Positions 45,004 through 54,493 of a DNA stretch of 64,000 bases are shown here, piece by piece; position 1 is the stretch's first letter, and each line of letters begins with the position of its first letter. The notes beneath the pieces were generated by a model. It saw nothing but the letters and a program-made list of their open reading frames with translations. It was not told the origin of the DNA and did not search any database. This DNA is from Caryophanales bacterium UBA784 (GTDB taxonomy: Bacteria > Bacillota_I > Bacilli_A > RFN20 > CAG-288), in assembly GCA_002297045.1 (NCBI GenBank), contig DBJE01000005.1, positions 22,408-86,407 on the forward strand, read 5' to 3'. The translations under genes and the position numbers were made by a program.

Positions 45004-45025
45004 AAGGGCTTTTATGCCCTTTTTT
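45004..45025 (+). terminator. Terminator after maf
   Basis: AAGGGC and GCCCTT pair around TTTTAT and are followed by a T-run. The stem is short. Confidence 0.75.
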
Positions 45026-45166
45026 GGTTTCCTGTTTTGAAGTTAGGTAAAAATCTCTCTTGCATTGGTGAGAGGTCTGATTTTCGGCAGATGCCCCTGT
45101 CTTATATATTCTTCTTATCCTATTATCCAAAGTATTCTATCAAAACGAGGAGAAGGAGAATCTTCC

Positions 45167-45334
45167 ATGATTAGGGAGATGAAGATGATAGCTTCCGTTT
45201 TTACCATGAAGATGGTTGACAGAAATTTTACTTCAGACAGGAAAAGCTTTTGGCAATCCAAAGGATTGTTACAAGTAGATAAGGATTATAGAATAGACGA
45301 GACTATTTCCTGTTCTCTTCGAGCAGTTTTTTGA
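45167..45334 (+). CDS. Possible small protein of 55 residues
   Basis: GGAGAAGGAG lies about 8 bases before an ATG that opens 55 codons. The product (MIREMKMIASVFTMKMVD onward) matches no family I know and has no membrane helix. It overlaps the 3' end of the convergent EIIB-like gene by about 30 bases. The strong ribosome-binding site is the main support. Confidence 0.3.
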   Translation: MIREMKMIASVFTMKMVDRNFTSDRKSFWQSKGLLQVDKDYRIDETISCSLRAVF

Positions 45335-45698
45335 ATTCTTCGGATTTACTTCCGATGATAAAGACGATTTTATTCCCCCTGTACCTGCAGTCTTTGAAGC
45401 AGGCGTTGATTTTTTTCTTGTCAGCCAACGAAGGGTCTTTCCTGACAAGGGTCACTCTAGAACCCTGCTGGGTGACGGAGAGAATGTTTTCTTTCCCTCC
45501 GAAGCAGGAGGAGACCTCTTTTGCACTTTCCTCGACTCTTCGGTTGGCGGCTTCGTTTGATAGGCGGACTTTCTTTTTCTTGCTGGCAAGCAAGACAATG
45601 AGAATAATTAAGGCAATGAGAATAAGGACTCCCGCCACGGAGCCAAGAATGATGTAAAGGAGAGGGAATAGAGAGTTATTTGTGGTTTGTGTCATCAT
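45303..45698 (-). CDS. Membrane-anchored PTS EIIB-like protein lacking the phosphorylated Cys
   Basis: The 131-residue protein has one membrane helix (about 12-38) and a basic turn. A domain of about 70 residues then resembles the glucose-type PTS EIIB: FGGKENILSV (66-75), a strand with Arg81, and a C-terminal IVFIIGSKSEEFKKLL. In true EIIB a Cys carries the phosphate in NIxxVxxCxTR; here the aligned residue is Gln78. It therefore cannot pass phosphate in the usual way and may be a sensor or scaffold. It overlaps nadK. Confidence 0.65.
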   Translation of the reverse strand: MMTQTTNNSLFPLLYIILGSVAGVLILIALIILIVLLASKKKKVRLSNEAANRRVEESAKEVSSCFGGKENILSVTQQGSRVTLVRKDPSLADKKKINACFKDCRYRGNKIVFIIGSKSEEFKKLLEENRK

Positions 45699-46468
45699 TA
45701 TTCACCGGATATCCTTTCTTTCAGACGGCTGATTTCGCTTTTCGGACGGAAATGGAGAAGCACAAGGCTTTTATCGGATTTTGGAGAGAAGACAAACTGA
45801 TTGTCTCTCCTTTTGCTAGGGATTCCGTCTAGGACAGGAATCCTTTTTGCTTTTAGCTCGATGGAAAGGGTTTTCTTGTTGTTGATGACTGCTTTATTGA
45901 TGGGGTTAAGGGAGAGACGGTTGTAGCAGGGTGCGATGGTGGCGAATTCATAGACATCCGGAGTCCCTATCCTAAATGGTGAGCCTAGACTTGCGGCGTA
46001 CCCCGATGATCCTATCGGTGTGGAGACAACGATTCCGTTTCCTCGGATGTTCGTTAAGACTTCGCCGTCAATCTTGGCGGTGACCCAGCAGGTCTTTAAT
46101 CCTTCGATACAGACATCATTAAGGAAATAATCTTGGTTTCCGAGGGAATCCTTGACTATGCCAAGAGGAAGGACTTCTTCAGATGGGTCTTTGTCTAGGA
46201 TGTCGTTGATCCTTCGAAAGGCCGAGTTCCTGTCATAATCGGAAAAGAAGCCGAGATGTCCGGTATTGAGGAGAACGAATCTTCCGTTGAAGTTCCGCGT
46301 GTGGATGGCACGAAGAAAGGTTCCGTCTCCTCCGATGACAATGACCAGATCCCCCTTATCATCGTCACGGACAAAGCCCTTGCCCTGAAGCAAGGAAGTA
46401 AACTTTTTGATTAAACCCTCGTGATGTTCGTATTTCTTGGAATATATGGCAAAACTTGTCGGTTTCAT
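45698..46468 (-). CDS. nadK: NAD kinase
   Basis: NAD kinase makes NADP from NAD and ATP. The 256-residue protein has the GGDGTFLRAIH motif near residue 50, the NDVCIE segment and the glycine-rich TPIGSSGYAASLG (typically TPTGSTAY), with the late ISINPI-like region LSLNPINKAV. Its stop overlaps the start of the EIIB-like gene. The CYTH gene is divergent. Confidence 0.93.
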   Translation of the reverse strand: MKPTSFAIYSKKYEHHEGLIKKFTSLLQGKGFVRDDDKGDLVIVIGGDGTFLRAIHTRNFNGRFVLLNTGHLGFFSDYDRNSAFRRINDILDKDPSEEVLPLGIVKDSLGNQDYFLNDVCIEGLKTCWVTAKIDGEVLTNIRGNGIVVSTPIGSSGYAASLGSPFRIGTPDVYEFATIAPCYNRLSLNPINKAVINNKKTLSIELKAKRIPVLDGIPSKRRDNQFVFSPKSDKSLVLLHFRPKSEISRLKERISGE

Positions 46469-46533
46469 CGTTTGCTTACTTTTTATTTTCCCGTGTTTAT
46501 TGTATCATATAGGTGCGAGTTCAGAGGCAAATT

Positions 46534-47115
46534 ATGGCAAGTAACAAAATTGAAATTGAAGCGAAGATTCTCTTATCCAAAAAGGACTATGAACGTTTAG
46601 TCGGGAAGCTCGGCTTCGGTGAAAAGGAAATCGTCCAGACTAATTATTATAGGGATAGCAAAGATCGCAGGCTCAAGAAATACGGAATGGTCCTGCGTCT
46701 CCGCAAGACCGGCGAGCAGTATGTCCTGACCAGGAAGGCCCCTCTTAGCGAAGGACTTCTCGAAAAGAACCAATCGTTGACGGCCAAGGAAGCGAAGAGC
46801 CTAATCGAGCACAATGTCTTCCCCCGCGGTGACATTGCCGACTTCCTTAACACCCTTCATCTTCCGGCTTCCAATCTATCCGTTCTCGCCGAGCTGACGA
46901 CTAACCGCCGCGAAGCCACCTATAAGGATACGGAACTGGATATTTCCAAGAACGAATACGGAAAGCATGTCGATTATGAACTGGAGTGCGATTCCGACTC
47001 TGCAGTCAAGAGCCAGAACACCCTGCAGGAAATCTGCTCGAATTTCGATATCACCTTTAAGCTGAATACCCTTTCTAAGGAAACCCGCGCCATCAACGCA
47101 GCGTTAGCCAAGTAA
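46534..47115 (+). CDS. CYTH-domain protein (YjbK-like, putative triphosphatase)
   Basis: The start at 46534 (AGAGG upstream) gives 193 residues. The N-terminal IEIEAKI contains the Glu-x-Glu-x-Lys signature, and RLRKTGEQYVLTRKAP and AELTTNRREATY supply further basic and acidic residues of the triphosphate tunnel. Members hydrolyse inorganic triphosphate or related compounds; in Firmicutes the family is often near relA-like and nadK genes, as here. The substrate is not determined. Confidence 0.87.
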   Translation: MASNKIEIEAKILLSKKDYERLVGKLGFGEKEIVQTNYYRDSKDRRLKKYGMVLRLRKTGEQYVLTRKAPLSEGLLEKNQSLTAKEAKSLIEHNVFPRGDIADFLNTLHLPASNLSVLAELTTNRREATYKDTELDISKNEYGKHVDYELECDSDSAVKSQNTLQEICSNFDITFKLNTLSKETRAINAALAK

Positions 47116-47118
47116 ACA

Positions 47119-47153
47119 AAAAAGACCGGCCCGGAACAGGGATCGGTCTTTTC
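47119..47153. terminator. Bidirectional terminator between CYTH gene and spx
   Basis: AAAGACCG (47121-47128) and CGGTCTTT (47144-47151) pair with further G-C pairing inside; T-runs lie on both strands. Confidence 0.82.
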
Positions 47154-47198
47154 TTATGCCTTGGAAATCAGAAAGGAAAGGTAATCCTTCCGCAGGGA

Positions 47199-47693
47199 CT
47201 ACTTTCCGCAGTCGCCTGAGCAGGTTTCCCTTGGATGCTTGGCCCTCCAGTCGGAGAAACGGTGGACGCAATTCTTGTACTCCGGACAGTTTTCCTCCGT
47301 ACAGGTCTCCTTGGCGATATGACGTGCTTTTTTGTAGGCACGCTTATCCCGCTCGAAAATCTCGATTTCATCCGCGTTGTATCCGACCTGGATGGAGGAA
47401 TCATTCACGATAATCGGACGCTTAAGAATGGTCGGGTTCTTCTTAATGAAGTCGAGCAGTTCCTTAAAGGACATCGAGTCGATGTCGACCTTGTTGTCCT
47501 GGATGACTTTGCTTCTTGTGGAGATAATCTCATCGGTTCCGTCAAGGGACTTATTCAGCCTTTCCTTTAGCTCATCTTCCGTCAGTTCGTGCTTCAGAAT
47601 GTTGATTTCCTCATAGGGTATCTGGTGTTCTTCAAACCATGCCTTGACTTTCCGGCAGCTTGAGCAGCTGGGCGATATATAAATCTTAATCAT
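47199..47693 (-). CDS. spx: Spx/ArsC-family regulator
   Basis: Spx binds the RNA polymerase alpha C-terminal domain and alters transcription under thiol stress. The 164-residue protein has a redox Cys-Ser-Ser-Cys motif (about 10-13), the KRPIIV segment and GYNADEIEIF typical of Spx. Residues from about 131 form an extra tail rich in Cys (CTEENCPEYKNC and CSGDC), not present in B. subtilis Spx (131 residues). The tail may bind metal or add redox sites. The gene overlaps the end of pgsA by 8 bases. Confidence 0.85.
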   Translation of the reverse strand: MIKIYISPSCSSCRKVKAWFEEHQIPYEEINILKHELTEDELKERLNKSLDGTDEIISTRSKVIQDNKVDIDSMSFKELLDFIKKNPTILKRPIIVNDSSIQVGYNADEIEIFERDKRAYKKARHIAKETCTEENCPEYKNCVHRFSDWRAKHPRETCSGDCGK

Positions 47694-48369
47694 TCTTCTC
47701 TCCTTTGTCTTCGTGTACAGGCTTCTTCAGCCTCTTATATTCTAGTTGGATATAACCGACAAGTGCAAGGGTGAGGAACATGATGGCGACGCTGGAGAGG
47801 GAATCGAAGACGAGATGCCGCTGATAGAGAGAACTTTTCTGCAACCTTGGGCCGGCGAAAAGAAGAGCGCCTAGCCTGAGATAGAAGACAAAAGTCGATA
47901 CCTTTCCGTACCAGCGGGCCTTTCCGAACGATTTCTTCTTTAGTGCCCTGTGGATGTCCTGTCCCCTCAGGGTCAGTTCCTTTAAGATGAAGACGCCAAG
48001 CCTAAGATCGACTGCCACGAACGAGTAGAGCTTGACGACAAGGGCGATGGCGATGGCGGCCTGAAGCAGCTTATCCGCCCTTGGATCAAGAAGAGACCCT
48101 AGCTTTGACTTCCTGTTGTAGGTTCGGGCAATGAAGCCGTCGATGAAGTCTGTATAGGCGGCAAGGGCGATGACGCCTGCGGAAAGGTAGATGTTTGCCA
48201 AAGCGTTTCCGGCGATTGTGATGGGATGGAAATAGAAGGTCAGGAAGACGCCGATTAAGGCAATCCGAAAGTAGCAAAGAATATTCGGAACCAGAAAGAC
48301 GTCTTCCTTGCGGAAGTAGTCGAACCAGACGTCTTTGAAGTTCTGCTTACTCTGTTCTCTTGTTTTCAT
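47686..48369 (-). CDS. pgsA: CDP-diacylglycerol-glycerol-3-phosphate 3-phosphatidyltransferase
   Basis: PgsA makes phosphatidylglycerol phosphate. The 227-residue membrane protein has the full CDP-alcohol phosphotransferase motif, beginning DFIDGFIAR at about 92 and ending GSLLDPRADK with the metal-binding Asp residues. Several hydrophobic helices follow. TGATATAAT lies 10 bases before the ATG, with no Shine-Dalgarno sequence. Confidence 0.92.
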   Translation of the reverse strand: MKTREQSKQNFKDVWFDYFRKEDVFLVPNILCYFRIALIGVFLTFYFHPITIAGNALANIYLSAGVIALAAYTDFIDGFIARTYNRKSKLGSLLDPRADKLLQAAIAIALVVKLYSFVAVDLRLGVFILKELTLRGQDIHRALKKKSFGKARWYGKVSTFVFYLRLGALLFAGPRLQKSSLYQRHLVFDSLSSVAIMFLTLALVGYIQLEYKRLKKPVHEDKGEKND

Positions 48370-48379
48370 CGTAATGATT

Positions 48380-48388
48380 ATTATATCA
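48380..48388 (-). promoter_or_regulatory. Extended -10 promoter of pgsA-spx
   Basis: TGATATAAT on the minus strand ends 10 bases before the pgsA ATG and overlaps the truA stop codon, so pgsA-spx can be transcribed apart from the truA operon with almost no leader. Confidence 0.5.
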
Positions 48389-49157
48389 AGTCAGGCCATC
48401 TTTTTGAGGAATTTCCCCATTTTCTTCCATAGGAGGTCTTGACAAGAATGAGCCCTTTTGCCTCCGCCTTCCTTTTTTGGTAGTCCCTCTCTTCACCGCA
48501 GAGCCTTCTTTCCAGGCAGGAGAGAGTGACTTTTCCTGCCTGATACTGGATACATGCCCCTACCCTGCAGCGGATCTGGTAGCGAAGGAAGGACTTTCCC
48601 TTGAAGGTGAGGACTGTCCTTTCTCCTTTCTTCTTCCTTTGGGCAGAATTGAGCTTTAGTACCCCTTCCCCTCTTTCTTCGGGGACGGAAAAAGAAGAAA
48701 AGTCATGAATCCCTGGAAACAGGGAGAGAGCCTCTTTCCTTTTCCCTAGATCCAATATTCTTTCGGGGACATAGGAGAAGGGAGTGAAGAGAGGATTGAC
48801 CCTCTCTCCATTTTGAATCAGATAGCAATACGTCTTTTCCTTTACCGAATAGCGGCTAGAGAAATCCCTGTCTCTCTCTTCTACGGATAGAATGACGATA
48901 GAGGAAGGAACCATGCGGGTTAGATAGTAGGATAGATAAGACAGGGAATATCGGTCAGAGGGAGGGAAGAAGTTCATTCCAAAATCCAGAGCGGAGACGA
49001 AACGGTCTAGGCGGGAAGAAATTGTCACTTTGACGGGCTGGTTATAGATTCGGGAAAGAAGGTCTTCGAAAAGACCCTGAATAGTCGGCCTGTCTTTTTG
49101 CTTCTGTGTCCCATAGAAGGAACTTCCGTTAAAAGAAATCTGGATAAAGACGTTCAT
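48381..49157 (-). CDS. truA: tRNA pseudouridine synthase A, divergent
   Basis: TruA modifies uridines 38-40 in the anticodon stem. The 258-residue protein has the family start and TIQGLFEDLL. The catalytic segment, usually GRTDxGVHA, reads SRLDRFVSALD, keeping Asp51 but losing Gly-x-His. The context of ecfA1-ecfA2-ecfT-truA is conserved in Bacilli and supports the call. The gene overlaps ecfT by four bases. Confidence 0.85.
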   Translation of the reverse strand: MNVFIQISFNGSSFYGTQKQKDRPTIQGLFEDLLSRIYNQPVKVTISSRLDRFVSALDFGMNFFPPSDRYSLSYLSYYLTRMVPSSIVILSVEERDRDFSSRYSVKEKTYCYLIQNGERVNPLFTPFSYVPERILDLGKRKEALSLFPGIHDFSSFSVPEERGEGVLKLNSAQRKKKGERTVLTFKGKSFLRYQIRCRVGACIQYQAGKVTLSCLERRLCGEERDYQKRKAEAKGLILVKTSYGRKWGNSSKRWPDLI

Positions 49158-50038
49158 TTTATTTTCGGAAGAGTAATCCCTAAGTAGACGAACCTGTCGT
49201 ACTTCCTGACGGCAAGATAGATAGAGGAAGCAAGGAAGAGGCAGAGGAAGACGACTCCCCTTGTATCTCTCAGCGACCAGGAATAAGTCTTGTATCTGGT
49301 CCGCTTTCCATTCGGGTCATAGCCTCTTGATTCCCTTGCATCGGCAAGCTCCCCGGAAATGGAGAATGCGGACATGAACAAAGGGATGATTAAGGAAATC
49401 AGGGACTTCCTTTTATCTTTGAACTTGCCCTGGTGGAAGTCTACGCCCCGGCTTGCCTGTGCCTTCCTTATCCGCTCCGTCTCTTCGGTCAGAGTGGGAA
49501 TGAAGCGCAAAGCGAGGGATATCGACCTTGCAATCTTATGAACGGGGATAAAAAGAAGCTTAAGCGGGGCAAGAAGCCATTCCCTGGCATTTGTCCTGTC
49601 CCTAGGCTTTGTCGTTGCCGTGAAGATGTTGGTCAGCATGAGGACGAGAATCAGACGGACAATGATATAGCAGACATTGACAATGGAGGCATAAGTAACA
49701 GGGATGGTTTTAATAAAAAACGCAATAGCAATCCCACGTTTCTGAATTTCCTCTAGACTATACTTTGGGAGGAAAAGATTAATGACGACTAGGATAAGAA
49801 TCCTCATCCAAAGCCTTTTCAGGGAGGAAAAGAGACGTCCGAAACTAGCCTTCCCGAAAAGGGAAAGAGTCAGAAGGATAAGAAAGAGCCCTGCCCTGAT
49901 GACAAGTCCCCTGTACTGGTTTCCGTAGTCGAGGAAGACGCACACCATCCTGATGACCATTCCAACCAGCTTGATTCTCGGATCCATCCGATGAAGGAAG
50001 GTATCGTAGGAATTATATTTTCCTAATGGTAGTTTCAT
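49154..50038 (-). CDS. ecfT: Energy-coupling factor transporter transmembrane protein EcfT
   Basis: EcfT joins the two EcfA ATPases to exchangeable vitamin-binding S components. The 294-residue protein has the family start, MDPRIKL, several membrane helices, and the coupling-helix Ala-Arg-Gly motifs QASRGVDF and DARESRGYDP. It overlaps ecfA2 and truA. No S component is in the window, consistent with a group II ECF system. Confidence 0.94.
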   Translation of the reverse strand: MKLPLGKYNSYDTFLHRMDPRIKLVGMVIRMVCVFLDYGNQYRGLVIRAGLFLILLTLSLFGKASFGRLFSSLKRLWMRILILVVINLFLPKYSLEEIQKRGIAIAFFIKTIPVTYASIVNVCYIIVRLILVLMLTNIFTATTKPRDRTNAREWLLAPLKLLFIPVHKIARSISLALRFIPTLTEETERIRKAQASRGVDFHQGKFKDKRKSLISLIIPLFMSAFSISGELADARESRGYDPNGKRTRYKTYSWSLRDTRGVVFLCLFLASSIYLAVRKYDRFVYLGITLPKIK

Positions 50039-50952
50039 TTTTGCCCTCTTCTCATCGAGACAATCTCTTCGGCTAAGGAAGAAACGTCCTTTATTTTGTT
50101 TAAATCGATTGGCATGTTGTTTTTCTTAAGCTCCCTGGCAAAGGAAAAGACTTTGGGAGGTTCGAGAAAGGAGCTCTTCCTGAAGTCCTCGTCCCGGAAC
50201 AGTTCTAAGGGAGTGCAGTCTTTGATGACTTTCCCTTCATTTAGGACAATAGCCCGGTCGCAATAGGAAAGGACGACATCCCTGTTGTGGGTGGCTAGGA
50301 TGATGCTTGTCCCATTTTGATGGAGATGGACAAGAAGGGACCTAAGATCTCTTTCCCCCTTGGCGTCTAGGCCGACAGTCGGCTCATCTAGGACAAGGAC
50401 GTCTGGTTTAAGGGCTAAGATCCCGGCAATGGCGACTCTCCGCTTCTCCCCTCCTGAGAGCTCAAAGGGAGAGCGCTCTTCGAATGACGGATCAAGTCCG
50501 ACCATCTTCAGGGCTTCCTTTGCCTCCTTGATGGCCTCTTCCTCACTCCTACCGAAATTCTTCGGACCATAGGAGACGTCCTTTAAAACTGTATCTTCAA
50601 AAATCTGGTATTCCGGAAACTGGAAGACAAGCCCTACTTTTTTCCGTAGGGACTTGATGTCCTTCCTTTTCTTTCTGTGCTTCTTTTTCCTTGCCCGGAC
50701 GTCTGTTTTTCCGTTTTTCTTGTACTGCAGCGTCCTGTCGATGACATATCCGTTCGCATCGATAATTCCGCTGTCCGGAAGAAGAAGTCCGTTCAGATGT
50801 TGAATCAGAGTCGACTTTCCGCTTCCGGTGCGTCCGATTAAGGCAGTGAAACAATGGTCGGCAAAAAACAGGTTCCTATCCTTAAGAGCCTCTTTTTCCG
50901 CCGGTGTGCCTTTATCATAGGTGTAATAGACGTTCTTTAACGAGATTGGCAT
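50035..50952 (-). CDS. ecfA2: Energy-coupling factor ATP-binding protein EcfA2
   Basis: The 305-residue ABC ATPase has Walker A GRTGSGKST, Q loop VFQFPEYQIF, signature ELSGGEKRR and Walker B VLVLDEPTVGLD. A Lys-rich insertion (RARKKKHRKKRKD, about 87-99) lies between Walker A and the Q loop and is not typical. It overlaps ecfA1 by 16 bases. Confidence 0.95.
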   Translation of the reverse strand: MPISLKNVYYTYDKGTPAEKEALKDRNLFFADHCFTALIGRTGSGKSTLIQHLNGLLLPDSGIIDANGYVIDRTLQYKKNGKTDVRARKKKHRKKRKDIKSLRKKVGLVFQFPEYQIFEDTVLKDVSYGPKNFGRSEEEAIKEAKEALKMVGLDPSFEERSPFELSGGEKRRVAIAGILALKPDVLVLDEPTVGLDAKGERDLRSLLVHLHQNGTSIILATHNRDVVLSYCDRAIVLNEGKVIKDCTPLELFRDEDFRKSSFLEPPKVFSFARELKKNNMPIDLNKIKDVSSLAEEIVSMRRGQK

Positions 50953-51818
50953 ATCTTGGCTAAGAGCTCCTTATCGCTTCTTACGTCTCCTAAATCAAGT
51001 CCGAGTTCTTTAAGCTTTTTGTTCAGCTTATGGGCAAAAGGAATGTCAAGATGGATGGAAGAGAGGAACTTATCGTCTTTGAAGACCTCCTCCGGTTTGC
51101 CGTCCAGGACGAGTTCACCTTTGTTCCTCACGAGGACCCGGTCAGAGTCGTACGCTTCGTCAATTTCGTGCGTAATATTTAGGATGGTTAAATCTGGATT
51201 GTTCTTCTTCCGTTCAAAGATGATGTTTCGGATTTCATGCTTTCCTTTCGGATCGAGCATGGCCCCTGCTTCATCCCTGATTAAAATCTCAGGATGCCGG
51301 GCAATGCAGTCGGCAATAGCGACTCTCTGCTTTTGTCCTCCGGATAGATTACTCGGCTCCTTATCGAGATAATCCTCCCTGCCGACTTCCCGTGCTGACT
51401 TTTCGATGATGGCATTCCTCATTTTCGGGTCGACACATTCGTTTTCCAGTCCGAAGGCAATGTCGTCACGGACTGTCGCTCCGATGAACTGGCTATCCGG
51501 ATTCTGGAAGACAAGGGCGATTTTCTTTCTTAGAAGCAGGGCGTTGTCGTCATCCCTTTTGATTCCATCGATATAAATGTCTCCGCTGTTCTGGATCAGG
51601 ATTCCGTCAATCAGCTTCGAAAGAGTGGATTTCCCTGAACCATTGTGGCCGATAATGGAGACATATTCTCCTTTTTTAATATCAAAAGATACATCCTTGA
51701 GGGCCAAGGAAGTATCATCGTAGCCAAAAGTCAGGTGGCGGAGGGAAATGGCATAGTCTAGAGGAATGGAACTATCTCTTTTTAATAGCTCCCTGGTCTT
51801 ATTTTTGCTTCTCATCAT
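50937..51818 (-). CDS. ecfA1: Energy-coupling factor ATP-binding protein EcfA1
   Basis: The 293-residue ABC ATPase has Walker A GHNGSGKST, Q loop VFQNPDSQFIG and signature NLSGGQKQR. Walker B reads ILIRDEAGAMLDPKG: the Asp-Glu pair is kept, but Arg replaces the usual Leu and Gly-Ala replace Thr-Ser. It overlaps the small membrane protein gene upstream by 20 bases. Confidence 0.94.
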   Translation of the reverse strand: MMRSKNKTRELLKRDSSIPLDYAISLRHLTFGYDDTSLALKDVSFDIKKGEYVSIIGHNGSGKSTLSKLIDGILIQNSGDIYIDGIKRDDDNALLLRKKIALVFQNPDSQFIGATVRDDIAFGLENECVDPKMRNAIIEKSAREVGREDYLDKEPSNLSGGQKQRVAIADCIARHPEILIRDEAGAMLDPKGKHEIRNIIFERKKNNPDLTILNITHEIDEAYDSDRVLVRNKGELVLDGKPEEVFKDDKFLSSIHLDIPFAHKLNKKLKELGLDLGDVRSDKELLAKICQSR

Positions 51819-52050
51819 GGCGGGTTTGAATGAATTTCCTTATCTGTCTGATCCAGTAGACGGCAAGCATCAGGAAGAAGATTACAGCCCAGACAAGGAC
51901 AAAAATCCAAGCCTTGGAGGAGATGTTTTCCCTCTTGATGACCGAATAAAGCAGGCCGAGAACCATTACGGCGCAGAGAAGAATGACCCTTGACGCGATC
52001 AGACAACGCTTCAGGGGAAAATGGGTATGATAGGACTTATCGGCTTTCAT
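51799..52050 (-). CDS. Small two-helix membrane protein in the comEB-ecf operon
   Basis: The 83-residue protein has two hydrophobic helices (about 17-38 and 47-67) with a basic C-terminal tail. It overlaps comEB upstream and ecfA1 downstream, so it is translated with them. No family is recognised. The linkage hints at a link to the ECF transporter, but this is weak. Confidence 0.6.
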   Translation of the reverse strand: MKADKSYHTHFPLKRCLIASRVILLCAVMVLGLLYSVIKRENISSKAWIFVLVWAVIFFLMLAVYWIRQIRKFIQTRHDEKQK

Positions 52051-52538
52051 TTTGATTTGGAAAAGGATATTTCCGGAACTCTTCCTTCGTATTTCTCATA
52101 AGGAATCTTTGCCCTGTCAAGCCTTTTCCGGGCAGCGATGCCGCTATCGGAGTCATGGTACTTGTCATCAAGATAGATGACTTTCTTGATTCCGGACTGG
52201 ATGATTGCCTTTGTGCATTCATTGCAGGGGAAGAGGGTGACATAAATCGTCGACCCTTCAAGATTATGGGAAGAATTCAGGATGGCGTTAAGTTCTGCAT
52301 GGCAGACATAGGGATATTTGGAATCAAGTAAAGGATGGCGGGCATCCCTTCTCGACCAAGGAATCTTTTCGTCATCAATCCCAGTCGGCCTTCCGTTGTA
52401 TCCAAGAGAGAGAACCTTATGTTCCTTGGACACGATGCAGGCCCCTACCTTGGTATGGGGATCCTTGCTCCGTAAGGAAGAGAGGAAGGCAATCGACCTA
52501 AAATATTCATCCCAGGAGATATTGTCAAATTTTTTCAA
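52047..52538 (-). CDS. comEB: dCMP deaminase (ComEB family)
   Basis: The enzyme deaminates dCMP to dUMP for thymidylate synthesis. The 163-residue protein has the zinc site HAELNAIL and PCNECTKAI. It starts with TTG at 52538, preceded by GGGAGG at good distance. It is first in the operon comEB-83 codons-ecfA1-ecfA2-ecfT-truA. Confidence 0.92.
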   Translation of the reverse strand: MKKFDNISWDEYFRSIAFLSSLRSKDPHTKVGACIVSKEHKVLSLGYNGRPTGIDDEKIPWSRRDARHPLLDSKYPYVCHAELNAILNSSHNLEGSTIYVTLFPCNECTKAIIQSGIKKVIYLDDKYHDSDSGIAARKRLDRAKIPYEKYEGRVPEISFSKSK

Positions 52539-52644
52539 CTCACGATCCTCCCTATCCTATTCATTATAAGCATCTTTCTGCTTTTTTCCTACTTATGGGC
52601 AACACAAAAGAAGCGGTTTAATGATGGAAGGGAGACTATCTTTC

Positions 52645-53052
52645 TTATTTCCTGTTCTTGACCTTAATCCGGTTGATGGCACGCTGAAGACGGATCTGGA
52701 ATTTCTGTTCCTGGGCAAAGCTGAGTTTGTTTTTCAGCCTATCCCTTGCTTCCTCTTTTGCTTTTTCTGCCCGGACTAAGTCGATGTCCTTGTCTTCCTC
52801 AAAAGATTCAAGGCAAAGAGTGGCCCTGTTTTTCTTTTGGTCGAAAAGAAGGGAGCCTCCGCCGATTGCATATCGATGCCAGGCGAGAGAGGTCTTGATT
52901 TTCCTTTCGGAGATGACAAGTTCTGCAATCCTGTCGATATGCCGGCTTAAAAGACCAAGTTCCCCATCGGAAGTAGTGACAATGAGTTCCTCGATATTTC
53001 CAAGGACGGCCTTCCGTTTAGGATCAAGCAAGACAAGGGTGAACGTATCCAT
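52645..53052 (-). CDS. atpC: ATP synthase epsilon subunit
   Basis: The start at 53052, one base after the atpD stop, gives 135 residues. The N-terminal beta domain has TSDGELGLLSRH (family pattern GxxGxLGILPGH), followed by a two-helix C-terminal domain. It is the last gene of the ATP synthase operon. Confidence 0.92.
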   Translation of the reverse strand: MDTFTLVLLDPKRKAVLGNIEELIVTTSDGELGLLSRHIDRIAELVISERKIKTSLAWHRYAIGGGSLLFDQKKNRATLCLESFEEDKDIDLVRAEKAKEEARDRLKNKLSFAQEQKFQIRLQRAINRIKVKNRK

Positions 53053-53053
53053 A

Positions 53054-54493
<1,440 letters not shown>

